A stretch of 64,000 nt of DNA from Gammaproteobacteria bacterium (GCA_018828125.1 JAHJWB010000003.1:339034-403033); one strand, 5' to 3'. Shown: positions 54,365-63,588, counted from the first letter of the stretch. The notes: generated from the sequence alone by a model not told the origin. A program made the numbers and translations.

Positions 54365-55375
54365 ATGAACCCAACGCCTTTCCATCGTTTGACCAACACC
54401 ACCCGCCGCCACGCTCTGGCCACCGCTGCACTGGTAGCGCTGGGAGCCTTGCACAGCCCCTTGGTGCTGGCGCAGGCGACTGCATTTCCGAACAAGCCCA
54501 TCACTTTTGTGGTTCCGTTTGCCGCGGGCAGCGCGACAGATCAGCTGGCGCGCGCCATCGGCCAGTCGCTCACCAATGACACCAAACAAGCCGTGGTGGT
54601 CGACAACAAGGCGGGTGCCAGCGGCATGATTGCGGCATCGGCTGTAGCCAAAGCACCGGCAGACGGATACACCGTGCTTATCACCACCAACACCACCCAC
54701 GCGGCCAACGAGCATCTGTACAAAAAGCTTTCATACGACCCCGTGAAAGACTTTGCACCACTGACCGGGCTGGGCAAAGGCGGGCAGGTGCTGGTCGTCA
54801 ATGCGGCGTCTCCCTACAAGAGCGTGGCCGAGCTCGTGGCCTTTGCCAAAAAGAACCCCGGCAAGCTCAGCTTTGGCAGCGGCAGTTCGTCAAGCCGCAT
54901 GGCTGGCGAAATGCTCAAGCAGATGGCAGGTGTCGAAATCTTGCATGTGCCCTACAGAAGCAACCCCTTTGCCATCACCGACCTGCTTGCTGGGCAGATT
55001 GATTTGATGATCACCGACACCTCCACCGGCGTGCCGCAGGTCAAGGCTGGCAAGCTGCGCGCTCTTGGCTACTCCACCCAAAAGCGCAGCACCCAGTTGC
55101 CCGATGTTCCCACCATCGACGAGGCGGGCGTGAAGGGCTACGACATGGGCTACTGGTTTGCCGCCTACGCTCCAGCTGGCACACCAGCGCCTGTGGTGGC
55201 CCGCCTCAACGAGCTATTGGCCGCCGCCACCAAGAGCGCTGCCGCCAAAAACTTCTTTGACAACGCAGGGTCTGAGGCCTGGAGTACCACGCCTGACGAA
55301 CTGGCCAAGTTCCAGGCCGCGGAGACGGTGAAGTGGGGCAAGGTGATCAGGGCCGCGGGCATCGAGGCGGAGTAA
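54365..55375 (+). CDS. Bug/TctC-family periplasmic solute-binding protein
   Basis: 336 residues: a long signal peptide (LATAALVALGALHSPLVLAQ), then the Bug fold with ITFVVPFAAGSATDQLARAI, VVDNKAGASGMIAASAVAKA and TNTTHAANEHLYKKLSYDPV. Bug proteins bind carboxylates and are greatly expanded in Burkholderiales, often without their own permease as here. The operon context suggests its ligand feeds the AtuA-like pathway. AGGAG precedes ATG 54365. Confidence 0.93.
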   Translation: MNPTPFHRLTNTTRRHALATAALVALGALHSPLVLAQATAFPNKPITFVVPFAAGSATDQLARAIGQSLTNDTKQAVVVDNKAGASGMIAASAVAKAPADGYTVLITTNTTHAANEHLYKKLSYDPVKDFAPLTGLGKGGQVLVVNAASPYKSVAELVAFAKKNPGKLSFGSGSSSSRMAGEMLKQMAGVEILHVPYRSNPFAITDLLAGQIDLMITDTSTGVPQVKAGKLRALGYSTQKRSTQLPDVPTIDEAGVKGYDMGYWFAAYAPAGTPAPVVARLNELLAAATKSAAAKNFFDNAGSEAWSTTPDELAKFQAAETVKWGKVIRAAGIEAE

Positions 55376-55569
55376 GCCGTTAACCCGGCAGCTGTCAGCA
55401 GGGCGGCGCACTGCGTCTGCTGAGCAGCGACGCATTGCTGGGGCCCCGCGAGCAGTTGCTGGAACAAGTGCTCGCGTCTTGATCGGCCTTGCCACGCGAC
55501 TTCACGACGTTGTTCTTCGGCCGCGTTGGATTTGCTGCAGGGCACGGGGCGTTTACCCGGCGCGCCCAG

Positions 55570-55594
55570 GCTTTGACAGGCTCAGCCCGAACGG
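55570..55594 (+). repeat. Short dispersed repeat, family B copy 1
   Basis: GCTTTGACAGGCTCAGCCCG followed by AACGG. It matches the motif of two other intergenic sites in this window and lies between convergent genes. Confidence 0.7.
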
Positions 55595-55657
55595 AGGGGC
55601 GAAGTTGAAAGATGCCGACCCAATAGCAGCGACCGGGCCTGCCTCGGCCCTCACCCC

Positions 55658-56800
55658 TCACTTCGACGGATCGATCAACACCTTGGCCCCGGTATTGCGC
55701 GGGCCATAAAACGCGATGGCGTCGGCGCTCAACGCTTCGGCCAGCGACACCGTGCGCGCATATTGGCTGGCGAACGTGGTCTTCAACTCGGCGGCCACGC
55801 GTGCGCGCAGCGACTGGGCGGCCGCGTCGCCAATCTTGTTCAGGAACGGGAACAGCAACCAACCACCCACACCCCAGGCCATGCCAAACGTGCGCTGGAT
55901 TTCGGTGGGGCGCGTGTCCAGGTGGCCGTACAGGTACACCTGCTTGTGAACGGCCGACCCGTACCGGCTGTATTCCTTGGCGGTGCGGTTGATGGCGCTT
56001 TCCATGCACTGCAGGATCTGCCCCGCCAGTGTGCCGCCGCCCGTGGCGTCAAACGCGATGGTGGCGCCGGTCGCGGCCAGCGCGTCGGTCAGGTCGGCCA
56101 TGAACGTGGGCGCTGTGCTGTCGCACACATATTTCGCGCCCATCTCGCGCAGCAGCGCCGCCTGTTCGGGCTTGCGCACGATGTTGACGAGGCCAATGCC
56201 GTCCTTCTGGCACACCCGGTTCAGCATCTGCCCCAGGTTGCTGGCCGCAGCGGTGTGCACCAGTGCGGTGTGGCCTTCACGCTTCATGGTCTCGACCATG
56301 CCCAGCGCGGTCAACGGGTTGACAAAGCACGAAGCGCCTTCTGCCGCCGTCGTGCCCGCAGGCAGGGGCAGGCATTGCGCGGCAGGCATGGTGCGGTACT
56401 GCGCGTACATGGCTCCACCAATCACCGCCACCGTGCGGCCGATCAGCGCTTGCGCAGCGGCGGACGACCCTGCCGCCACCACAACCCCGGCGCCTTCGTT
56501 GCCCACCGGCATGCTTTGGCCCAGGCGGGCTGCCATGCCGGGCATGGCGCGCTCGGGGATGCGGGCCGTCATCACGGGGCGGTCAGCCGTGCCCGCCACC
56601 TGCACGGTCGACAAATCGGCGGGCCCAAACAGCAGGCCGATGTCCGACGGGTTGATGGGCGTGGCCTGGATCTGGATCAACACCTCGTCTGCATCCGGGG
56701 TGGGCACGGGCGTGGGCTCCAGGCTGACTTGCAGGGTGCCATCAGGCTGAACCAGCGAGCGCAGTTGCAAAGCGGTGGTTGGAAGGGTGGGTGTGGTCAT
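55658..56800 (-). CDS. MDR-superfamily alcohol dehydrogenase/quinone oxidoreductase-like protein
   Basis: 380 residues. N-terminal GroES-like domain (LEPTPVPTPDADEVLIQIQA, NPSDIGLLFGPADLS) with the AGTADRPVMTARIPERAMPG insert of this subfamily. The cofactor half carries ALVHTAAASNLGQMLNRVCQ and FDATGGGTLAGQILQCM. The substrate is unknown. It faces away from the LysR gene transcribed in the same direction upstream, 158 bp distant. Confidence 0.86.
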   Translation of the reverse strand: MTTPTLPTTALQLRSLVQPDGTLQVSLEPTPVPTPDADEVLIQIQATPINPSDIGLLFGPADLSTVQVAGTADRPVMTARIPERAMPGMAARLGQSMPVGNEGAGVVVAAGSSAAAQALIGRTVAVIGGAMYAQYRTMPAAQCLPLPAGTTAAEGASCFVNPLTALGMVETMKREGHTALVHTAAASNLGQMLNRVCQKDGIGLVNIVRKPEQAALLREMGAKYVCDSTAPTFMADLTDALAATGATIAFDATGGGTLAGQILQCMESAINRTAKEYSRYGSAVHKQVYLYGHLDTRPTEIQRTFGMAWGVGGWLLFPFLNKIGDAAAQSLRARVAAELKTTFASQYARTVSLAEALSADAIAFYGPRNTGAKVLIDPSK

Positions 56801-56958
56801 GGGGTACTTTCAGTGACAAGGTGGGCGCGCGCTCAGAGGGGCGGCGGAAACCTATTAAAACGTTTTTGCCTTCCATGCGTGGTCGCGCAAGTGATTTCCC
56901 GAGCCAGGTGGTACTTGCAGCGGCATCTTTGAGCGGTTTCAAGGGGATGGTTGCCGAC

Positions 56959-57837
56959 TCAAGAACTACCCTTGGCCCCCAGCGTCCGCACCATCTGCTC
57001 ATACATCGCATCCACCGCGGGCGCACGCTGCGACGCCTTGCTGCGCAACACCGCCACGTTCATGGAATCGAGCGGTGGCAGGTCAAACTCTGGCGGCAGG
57101 TTCTGCAGAATCTGCAGGTGCGCCGGCACGCTGCAGCGCGTGAGCACGGCCACGGCCAGGCCGCTTTCTACCGCTGCCAGCTGCCCGGCCAGGCTGGAGC
57201 TGTGGTACACGATGCGGTAGGCGCGCCGTCGTGCCGCCAAAGCCTTCAGGGTGGCGGTGCGCGCCATGCTGGTGGACTCGTACACCGCCACCGGCAGCGG
57301 GTCGCGCCGCCACACGTCGAACTGCGCGGCACCCACCCACACCAGCGGCTCTTCAAACAAAAATCGCCCCCGCTGCGGCTTGTCGCGCGAGACCAGCGCC
57401 AGGTCCAGTTCGCCACGCACCACACGCGGGATGAGCGAGGTGGACTGCTCACACGTCAGCTCAATCTCCACCCCCTGGTACCGGTGCGAAAAGCTGCGCA
57501 GCACCGGCGTGAGGTACATGCTGGCATAGTCGTCTGGCACCCCCAGTCGCACGCGCCCCGCCAGTTGTGGGCCAAACAGCGCGGCCTGTGTTTCGGCCTG
57601 CAGCTCCAGCATGCGGCGCGCGTACGACAGTAGCTCCACGCCTGCAGGCGTCACCTCCAGGTGGCGCGGGCCGCGCAGCAGCACCGGGCGGCCCAGCGCT
57701 GCTTCCAGCTTCTTGATCTGCATGCTGACTGCCGACTGCGACCGGTGCACCAGCGGCGCCGCGCCCGACAGCGAACCCGCATCCACCACCGCCACCAGGG
57801 CGCGCAGCCAATCAATCTGAAAGTCGGGGTAGTTCAT
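56959..57837 (-). CDS. LysR-family transcriptional regulator
   Basis: 292 residues: HTH (FQIDWLRALVAVVDAGSLSG, HRSQSAVSMQIKKLEAALGR) and effector domain (RVRLGVPDDYASMYLTPVLR; GELDLALVSRDKPQRG). It is divergent from the DMT transporter gene by 92 bp, the usual arrangement of a LysR regulator with its target. ATG 57837 is chosen; the frame to 57975 is an extension. Confidence 0.92.
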   Translation of the reverse strand: MNYPDFQIDWLRALVAVVDAGSLSGAAPLVHRSQSAVSMQIKKLEAALGRPVLLRGPRHLEVTPAGVELLSYARRMLELQAETQAALFGPQLAGRVRLGVPDDYASMYLTPVLRSFSHRYQGVEIELTCEQSTSLIPRVVRGELDLALVSRDKPQRGRFLFEEPLVWVGAAQFDVWRRDPLPVAVYESTSMARTATLKALAARRRAYRIVYHSSSLAGQLAAVESGLAVAVLTRCSVPAHLQILQNLPPEFDLPPLDSMNVAVLRSKASQRAPAVDAMYEQMVRTLGAKGSS

Positions 57838-57929
57838 GGGGATGGGTGGGGCTATGTATTCGAAGAACGAATGGTAGTGCTTCGAACTATGCGCTTTACC
57901 GCCGCACCTGTTTCTTTGAGCATTGGGGC

Positions 57930-58937
57930 ATGAACCACAAACCCGGCAGCGTTGCCGCCCCCATTGCCGCCACACTTGTCGCTGCTCCTGCCGCAGCCAC
58001 CTTCACTGCATCGCCCGCCAACGCCACACGCGAGCGCGATGGCCAGTGGTTGCTCATCGCGGGCGGCGTGCTGCTGGGCACCATTGGCGTGTTTGTGGAA
58101 GAGGCCGGGCAGCACCCGCTCATCACTGTGTGGTTTCGCTGTGCGTTTGGCGCACTGGCACTGCTGTCCTGGTGCCTGGCCACCGGGCGCGGGCGCGAAT
58201 TGCTGCTCACCGGCCGCAGCCGCTGGGTGGCCTGCGCCACCGGCGTGCTCATGGTGGTGAACTGGGCGCTGTTCTTTGCGGCCATCCCGCGCACCTCGAT
58301 TGCGGTGGCCACGGTGATCTTTCATGTGCAGCCCATCTGGGTGCTGGTGTTTGGCGCGTTGTTTCTGCGCGAGGCTGTATCGCGCGGCCAGTGGCTGGCC
58401 ACCGTGGCAGCACTGGGCGGGCTGGTGCTGACCACTGGCCTGCTCGACAGTGCCGCAGGCAGCGCAACGGGCAGCCATGGAGGCAGCTATGCGGGCAACT
58501 ACATCGCGGGCCTGCTCATGTGCCTGGGCGGCTCACTGTGCTACGCCGCCGTCACCTTGCTGGCCAATACCCAAAAGTCCATCAGCCCCTTTGCCACGGC
58601 GCTGTGGCAGTGCTTGGTGGGTGCCGTGGCGCTGGCCTGGGCGCCGTTTGTGTTGGGCTGGCCGCAGCACGCCAGTGCATGGGCGTGGCTATTGGGCTTG
58701 GGCGTGCTGCACACGGGGCTGGCCTATGTGGTGCTGTTTGCGGGCATGGCGCGGCTGGGGCTGGGGCGCATTGCGGTGCTGCAGTTTGTGTACCCACTGA
58801 CCGCCGTGCTGGTGGACTGGGCGGTGTATGGCCGCACCTTGAGCCCCATGCAGTTGGCTGGCGTGGCGCTGATGGCCGCCGCACTGTGGACGATTCGGCG
58901 ACCGGGCCGCGCCCAAGTTGTGCCCGAGGGCGGTTGA
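57930..58937 (+). CDS. DMT/EamA-family transporter
   Basis: 335 residues with a hydrophilic Ala/Pro-rich N-terminus, then ten hydrophobic helices in two EamA repeats (GGVLLGTIGVFVEEAGQHPL; GLLMCLGGSLCYAAVTLLAN; LQFVYPLTAVLVDWAVYGRT). It is a small-molecule transporter of unknown substrate, probably controlled by the divergent LysR. Confidence 0.9.
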   Translation: MNHKPGSVAAPIAATLVAAPAAATFTASPANATRERDGQWLLIAGGVLLGTIGVFVEEAGQHPLITVWFRCAFGALALLSWCLATGRGRELLLTGRSRWVACATGVLMVVNWALFFAAIPRTSIAVATVIFHVQPIWVLVFGALFLREAVSRGQWLATVAALGGLVLTTGLLDSAAGSATGSHGGSYAGNYIAGLLMCLGGSLCYAAVTLLANTQKSISPFATALWQCLVGAVALAWAPFVLGWPQHASAWAWLLGLGVLHTGLAYVVLFAGMARLGLGRIAVLQFVYPLTAVLVDWAVYGRTLSPMQLAGVALMAAALWTIRRPGRAQVVPEGG

Positions 58938-59037
58938 AGAGGCTGGGTGCTTGGTCGTCGCTGGTCGAAAGCGGCGCCTTTTTGATCCGATTGCAACCGC
59001 GTTGAAGCGTTTACCGCACTGGGTCAAATCGCTGCAA

Positions 59038-59063
59038 GGCTTCGACCAGGCGCAGCCCGAACG
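59038..59063 (+). repeat. Short dispersed repeat, family B copy 2
   Basis: GGCTTCGACCAGGCGCAGCC followed by CGAACG, just before the stop codon of the EEP gene on the other strand. Confidence 0.7.
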
Positions 59064-60047
59064 TTAAGGGGTCACTGCAAGTTGCACCACCACCGGTCGA
59101 TGGTCGGACCCGAGGTCTGGTCCGGCATGTGACCCCACCACCTGCCAGCCCGGCGACGCCAGCACATGGTCCAGCGGCAGCACCGACCACCCACCCCACG
59201 CGTTGGGCCAGCTGGGCGCTAGCCCGTTGGCGCGGCGCATGTGTGCGTCTATTGCAAACAGGCCGCGCGCCCAGGGCGTGATGTTCAGGTCGCCCGCCAT
59301 CACCCCCAGTCCGCCGGTTTGCTGGATGTGCAGCGCCTCTTGCACCAGGGCGCGGTCGCGCGCCTGGGCATACGCGGCGTTCAGCGGTGGCATGGGGTGC
59401 AGCGCGCTCAGGTGCACGGCCGTGCCCTGCCACGCCAGCGTGGCGCGCAGCCGCAAGGTGTCGTGCTCGTTTTGCGGCTGCAGCGTCTGAAGGTTGGTCA
59501 GCTGGTGGCGTGACAACACTGCCAGGCCAAACGGATCGGGTTGGGGCACTTGCAGCCGGTGCGGGTAGCGCGCGGCCACTTCGGGGTGACTGGCCAGCGC
59601 ACTCTGCGCCAGCTCGGTGAACTCCTGAAGCATCACCACATCAGGCGCGTCGGCCGATGCAAGCCACAACACCAGCGGCGCAAAATCGGTGGTTGCCAGG
59701 TTCAGGTTGGCCGTGCCCACGGTCAACACCCGGGCGCTCGCCACTGGCTCTGCGCTGCTCGGCAACGTGGCCGGTTGCCACCAGAATGATCCGCCCAGCA
59801 CCAGTGCCGCCAGCAGCAGCCATCTGCTGCGCCGCCCCCACACCAGCACACCCAGCGCCAGCGCACCCACCACGGCATAGGCCCACTGCCAATGCGCCGC
59901 CAGCTCCACCAGCCACTGCAGGCGCGGCAAAGAATCAGCTGGCAGCACGCGCGACACCGGCGCAGTCAGCGCGCCCAGGGCGCACAGCCACACAAGCCAT
60001 TGGCATCGCGCGATAAAGAAGTGGGAGATGGCTGAACGTTGTGGCAT
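59064..60047 (-). CDS. Membrane-anchored endonuclease/exonuclease/phosphatase (EEP) family protein
   Basis: 327 residues: two or three N-terminal membrane helices (WLVWLCALGALTAPVSRVLP; AVVGALALGVLVWG; WLLLAALVLGGSFWW) and an EEP domain facing outward. The domain has GTANLNLATTDFAP, VMLQEFTEL (metal Glu), HLSALHPMPPL, MAGDLNITPWA (Asp-x-Asn) and GSDHRPVVV (Asp-His). All catalytic positions are present, so it should be an active Mg-dependent phosphodiesterase or nuclease; the substrate is unknown. Confidence 0.88.
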   Translation of the reverse strand: MPQRSAISHFFIARCQWLVWLCALGALTAPVSRVLPADSLPRLQWLVELAAHWQWAYAVVGALALGVLVWGRRSRWLLLAALVLGGSFWWQPATLPSSAEPVASARVLTVGTANLNLATTDFAPLVLWLASADAPDVVMLQEFTELAQSALASHPEVAARYPHRLQVPQPDPFGLAVLSRHQLTNLQTLQPQNEHDTLRLRATLAWQGTAVHLSALHPMPPLNAAYAQARDRALVQEALHIQQTGGLGVMAGDLNITPWARGLFAIDAHMRRANGLAPSWPNAWGGWSVLPLDHVLASPGWQVVGSHAGPDLGSDHRPVVVQLAVTP

Positions 60048-60152
60048 GGCGAACCGAGATAGGGCTGCCCGGCATTTTGCGCGTGGCGCGGGTCCGCACC
60101 GCGCTTTGACTGCGCCCAACCACAGGGCCAAAAATCTAGGCTTGCGTACCCA

Positions 60153-61187
60153 TCAAGTTCCAAACACCATGGCTTGGTGCGCCCCCACACCCGCCAGCAC
60201 CCCCTCGGCCGATGCCAGCGTGGCGTTGTGCCGCATCAGCGTCAGGTCGCCCGCCGCGTATACGCCGGGCACGGTGGTCATCTTGTTCGCATCGGTGCGG
60301 ATGTACGGGCCCATGGGCCCGTCATCAAACGCGCAGCCCAGTTGTTCGGCCAGCGGGCTGGCGGGGCGGGTGCTGGCAGCCACGTACAGCGCGTCCAGCG
60401 GCACCGCCCCACCGGCGCCGCCATCGCCACCGTCGCTGCCATCTGCGGCCAGCAGGCGCACGCCGTGCAGCGCCTGCCCGTCGCCTTCCAGTGCGGCAAT
60501 GCGGGCGGGCTCTACGGCAATGCCCAGCGCCAGCAACCGGTCGTGTTCACTGCGCTCTAGCGTGGTTTCGCCATTCAAAAAGAGGGTGGTCGGCCCCCAG
60601 TCGGCAATCAGCTGCGCGTGCATGCCCGATGGCGGCGAGTGGTACAGCACACCCAGCCGCTGGCCCGCAAACTCATAGCCGTGGCAATACGGGCAGTGCA
60701 GCACCGATGCACCCCAGCGCTCGCGCAGGCCTGCAATCTCGGGCAGCCCGTCTTGCACACCAAAGGCCAGCACCAGCTTGTGGGCCTCCATGGTTGTCGG
60801 TTCGCCAGCGCCATCGTCCAGTACCACCACAAAACCGTTCTCCGGTGACCCCGTGCTTTGCTGCGCCGTGGCCGACACGGCCGTGCCCTGCCGCAGCGTC
60901 ACCGTGGGGTAGGCCAGCAGCTTGCGGCGCGCCTGCTCGATCATCGCCAGCGGCGGCTCGCCGTCTTGCCCAAAAAAACCGTGCGACGCGGCTGCAAACC
61001 GGTTGCGCGGCTGGCCCGCATCCACCACGCACACCCGCCGCCGGGCACGCGCCAGCTGCATCGCGGCCGACAGGCCCGCAAAGCTGCCGCCGATCACGAT
61101 GGCGTCATACGCTGCCGTTGTCGCTGTCGTCGTTGTTTTGGCTACTGTGGTCATCGTTTGCGTCGTCGTGGTGGTGGTCATGGTCAT
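60153..61187 (-). CDS. Thioredoxin-reductase-like FAD/NAD(P) oxidoreductase
   Basis: 344 residues. FAD site YDAIVIGGSFAGLSAAMQLA, a CxxC in LHCPYCHGYEFAG, and a closing FAD motif GVYAAGDLTLMRHNATLASA. The NADPH Rossmann motif region (GQRLGVLYHSPPSG) is degenerate. It is the type of stand-alone flavoprotein often paired with an Rrf2 regulator. The N-terminus is Thr-rich low complexity (TMTTTTTTQTMTTVAKTTTT) and its coding region overlaps the end of the rrf2 gene by more than 80 bp in another frame. The start at ATG 61187 (AAGG upstream) is uncertain. Confidence 0.87.
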   Translation of the reverse strand: MTMTTTTTTQTMTTVAKTTTTATTAAYDAIVIGGSFAGLSAAMQLARARRRVCVVDAGQPRNRFAAASHGFFGQDGEPPLAMIEQARRKLLAYPTVTLRQGTAVSATAQQSTGSPENGFVVVLDDGAGEPTTMEAHKLVLAFGVQDGLPEIAGLRERWGASVLHCPYCHGYEFAGQRLGVLYHSPPSGMHAQLIADWGPTTLFLNGETTLERSEHDRLLALGIAVEPARIAALEGDGQALHGVRLLAADGSDGGDGGAGGAVPLDALYVAASTRPASPLAEQLGCAFDDGPMGPYIRTDANKMTTVPGVYAAGDLTLMRHNATLASAEGVLAGVGAHQAMVFGT

Positions 61188-61638
61188 GAGCAATTGCCTT
61201 ATGCGAGTGGCCCCCGGCCACCATGCGTTGATGGAACTCCGCCGACAGCTGCGCCAGCGTCACCTCGCCCAGGCGCGCCAGCAGCACCTCTTCGGCGGCC
61301 TGATAAGCGTCAGACAGCGCTCGGTTGACTGCCTGCTCCACGATGCAGCCGGGGCTCTCCACCCTGTTGCCCACCGCCAGCAACGTGGGCGCGCCCAGCG
61401 CCTCGTGGATGTCGCGCAGCGTGATGTCCGCCAGCGGGCACGACAGCACCCACCCGCCGCCATGCCCTTTGGCCGACGCCACAAACCCCGCATACCGCAG
61501 CCCCGCCATCAGGCGGCGCACAACAACCGGGTTGGTCTGCATGGCCTGCGCCAGCGATTCAGACGTGGCGGGGCCATCCATCTCTGCCATGTGCAGCAGT
61601 GCGTGGAGGACGTTGGAAAGGCGGCTATCTCGTTTCAT
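61105..61638 (-). CDS. Rrf2-family transcriptional regulator with His/Asp-rich tail
   Basis: 177 residues. Rrf2 winged helix (SNVLHALLHMAEMDGPATSE, MQTNPVVVRRLMAGLRYAGF, ASAKGHGGGWVLSCPLADIT) and dimerisation helix. Only one Cys (SPGCIVEQ) is in the sensor loop, so it lacks the three-Cys Fe-S site of IscR or NsrR and is closer to YwnA-type thiol or ligand sensors. The last 27 or so residues (HDHDHHHDDANDDHSS...) are His/Asp-rich and overlap the downstream flavoprotein gene. It probably regulates that gene. Confidence 0.88.
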   Translation of the reverse strand: MKRDSRLSNVLHALLHMAEMDGPATSESLAQAMQTNPVVVRRLMAGLRYAGFVASAKGHGGGWVLSCPLADITLRDIHEALGAPTLLAVGNRVESPGCIVEQAVNRALSDAYQAAEEVLLARLGEVTLAQLSAEFHQRMVAGGHSHKAIAHDHDHHHDDANDDHSSQNNDDSDNGSV

Positions 61639-61697
61639 GCAACATTCAAAGTTGCGTGATGCTAACATGCCACCAGAAACCTTGCTCGGGCACGAAC

Positions 61698-61765
61698 AGA
61701 TAACTACAAAATTGATAGCTGCTAGCGCTTGATGGATAAGCGCTAGAGGTCAATTTGGCTGATTT
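61698..61765 (-). repeat. Intergenic palindromic repeat, family A copy 7
   Basis: ATAACTACAAAATTGATAGC, TGCTAGCGCTTGATGGATAA and GCGCTAGAGGTCAATTTGGC in succession: the reverse of copy 6. It lies between rrf2 and the methyltransferase gene. Confidence 0.85.
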
Positions 61766-61799
61766 TTCAGCGTTGCCCACCCCCGACCCTCACCCCCAC

Positions 61800-61824
61800 C
61801 CGTTCGGGTTGAGCTTGCCGAAAC
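61800..61824 (-). repeat. Short dispersed repeat, family B copy 3
   Basis: CCGTTCGGGTTGAGCTTGCC followed by GAAAC, the reverse orientation of copies 1 and 2. Confidence 0.7.
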
Positions 61825-61898
61825 CTAGCGCTGACCTGGCAAACCCGTTGGACAAACGCATCGCAACACCGCAGAACCAGCGCGCGCACCACACCACC

Positions 61899-62624
61899 AT
61901 GACCCAACCCACCGCGACCCCCTTCACCGACCCCGCCGCCGTCGCCCGCTACGCCGAAGGCCCGCGCCGCAACGTGCCCGGCTACGACAGCCTGCTGCCC
62001 ATGGTCCGCATCCTGCTGGCCGAGCGCGTGCCCGCCATAGGCCGCGTGCTGGTGGTGGGCGCGGGCGGCGGGCTGGAGCTGGAAGACATGGCACTGGCGC
62101 ACCCCGGCTGGCGGTTCGACGGCGTAGACCCCAGCCAGCCCATGCTGGACTTGGCCGCGCAGCGGCTACAGCGCGCAGGCGTGGCAGGCGTGGCAGGCGA
62201 CCGCGTGGCGCTGCACCACGGCTACGTGCAAAGCGCACCTGCCGGGCCGTTTGATGGCGCGACGTGTTTGCTGACGTTTCACTTCGTGCCGCGCGAGGAG
62301 CGTGTGCCCATGGCCTCGGAGATCCGGCGGCGATTGAAGCTCGGCGCGCCGTTCGTCGCGATGCATCTGAGCGTGGCGCATGGTGCTGCTGACGAGGTGG
62401 GTTGGGCTGGGGAGCGCGACCTTTGGCTGTCGCGCTATGCGGAGTTTCAGGTGGCGTCCGGCGTGGCGCCGGAGCATGCGGCCAGGGCGCGGGACAAGGT
62501 GACTGCAGAGCTGGCCGTGCTGACGCCGCAGGAAGACGAAGCGATTCTGCGCGAGGCTGGGTTCAGCGACGTGCAGATGTTTTACATGGGGTTTGCGTTC
62601 AGGGGTTGGGTGGCGCTCGCGTAG
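61899..62624 (+). CDS. Class I SAM-dependent methyltransferase
   Basis: 241 residues. SAM motif I is VLVVGAGGGLELEDMALAHP, the acidic loop is FDGVDPSQPMLDLAAQ, and ATCLLTFHFVPREERV is the post-motif region. It resembles class I small-molecule methyltransferases; the substrate is unknown. ATG 61899 is chosen because the frame upstream crosses family-A and family-B repeats. Confidence 0.88.
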   Translation: MTQPTATPFTDPAAVARYAEGPRRNVPGYDSLLPMVRILLAERVPAIGRVLVVGAGGGLELEDMALAHPGWRFDGVDPSQPMLDLAAQRLQRAGVAGVAGDRVALHHGYVQSAPAGPFDGATCLLTFHFVPREERVPMASEIRRRLKLGAPFVAMHLSVAHGAADEVGWAGERDLWLSRYAEFQVASGVAPEHAARARDKVTAELAVLTPQEDEAILREAGFSDVQMFYMGFAFRGWVALA

Positions 62625-62845
62625 CGGTGGCTAATCCCGCTGCTTTGGATCAGCACAGCGGCAGTCGGTGGTATGGGCTTGAAGGTCGCTCGTTGGCGAT
62701 TCGTGACTTACTTTTTTGCAAGCACAATTCCCACCATGCTCAGATACGGCAATCACCGCTCAATCGTCGTCCTCACGGCCAGCCTTGAGAGCTTTGGAGG
62801 CATGCATGGATCTGGCACCGCTGAACGGGTTTCGGGGGATCGACC

Positions 62846-63502
62846 GTGAGGCCTGAGGGAGATCACCTGCGGAAGACCGTGCAAACGGCGGTTGAAGCAA
62901 CCCAACCTGATGATCTGAGCGTTTCCAGCACCAACTATTTGCATGTTGAAGCTCAGCCTGACTGGGGCTACATGCGCAAGCGTGTAGAAGCCCAGAAGGC
63001 GGCTGAACTGGCAGAAATGAAGTCCACTGCCGACGGTTCGCAACCTAAGGAGCGATGGGAAATCATTGAGAGGCTTGTGTTGCTGGCTGCCACGACCTGT
63101 TTTGTGGGCTCGGCGGCTTGGCTGTTTTTCGTGAAGCCAGACCCTATCCGAGTGTTCAGCGGCTACCTGCTCTCAATACTTGCCTTTTGGACTGTCTGGC
63201 AGATGTTGTACGAAGACAGGCTTGGCACGTCCGAGCCGGTTACGCGGGCAGAGCGGGTGATGGCTGCCATCTGGATGGTGCATCGTGCGCTGGCTGTCGG
63301 AGTCGTAGGCCTGGTGGCCCTTGCCGTTGCGATTCTTGAGCTGACTTCCATGAGGCCGGGTAGCGACCTTTGGTCCTTTGGAGCGCTTATTTTTCTTGCG
63401 GTCGCTGCCGGTTGGGTCGCGATATTCGGCGCCGGAAGATTCAAGTCAATGTCGGACGACAGAAGCGTTCACAACGAAAGAGTTCGCAGATACAAGCGAT
63501 GA
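62846..63502 (+). CDS. Unknown membrane protein with three or four helices
   Basis: 218 residues: a soluble N-terminus (about 75 residues), then hydrophobic segments LVLLAATTCFVGSAAWLFFV, VFSGYLLSILAFWTVWQML, LAVGVVGLVALAVAILEL and FGALIFLAVAAGWVAIFGA, and a basic tail. Not recognised. The codon use looks slightly less GC-rich than its neighbours. GTG 62846 is the frame start; ATG 62972 is an alternative. Confidence 0.65.
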   Translation: MRPEGDHLRKTVQTAVEATQPDDLSVSSTNYLHVEAQPDWGYMRKRVEAQKAAELAEMKSTADGSQPKERWEIIERLVLLAATTCFVGSAAWLFFVKPDPIRVFSGYLLSILAFWTVWQMLYEDRLGTSEPVTRAERVMAAIWMVHRALAVGVVGLVALAVAILELTSMRPGSDLWSFGALIFLAVAAGWVAIFGAGRFKSMSDDRSVHNERVRRYKR

Positions 63503-63588
63503 ACTGCAGAACCCAATGAACGCATGGCCGCCGAGCGTTGTCGCGCGGTGGGGCCGCCACCGCCCTGCCCAGCGGGTTGCACAAACCC

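Noticed and set aside
55763..56932. Plus-strand open frame (389 codons) opposite the MDR gene
   Set aside because: Shadow of the MDR dehydrogenase gene; no recognisable fold.
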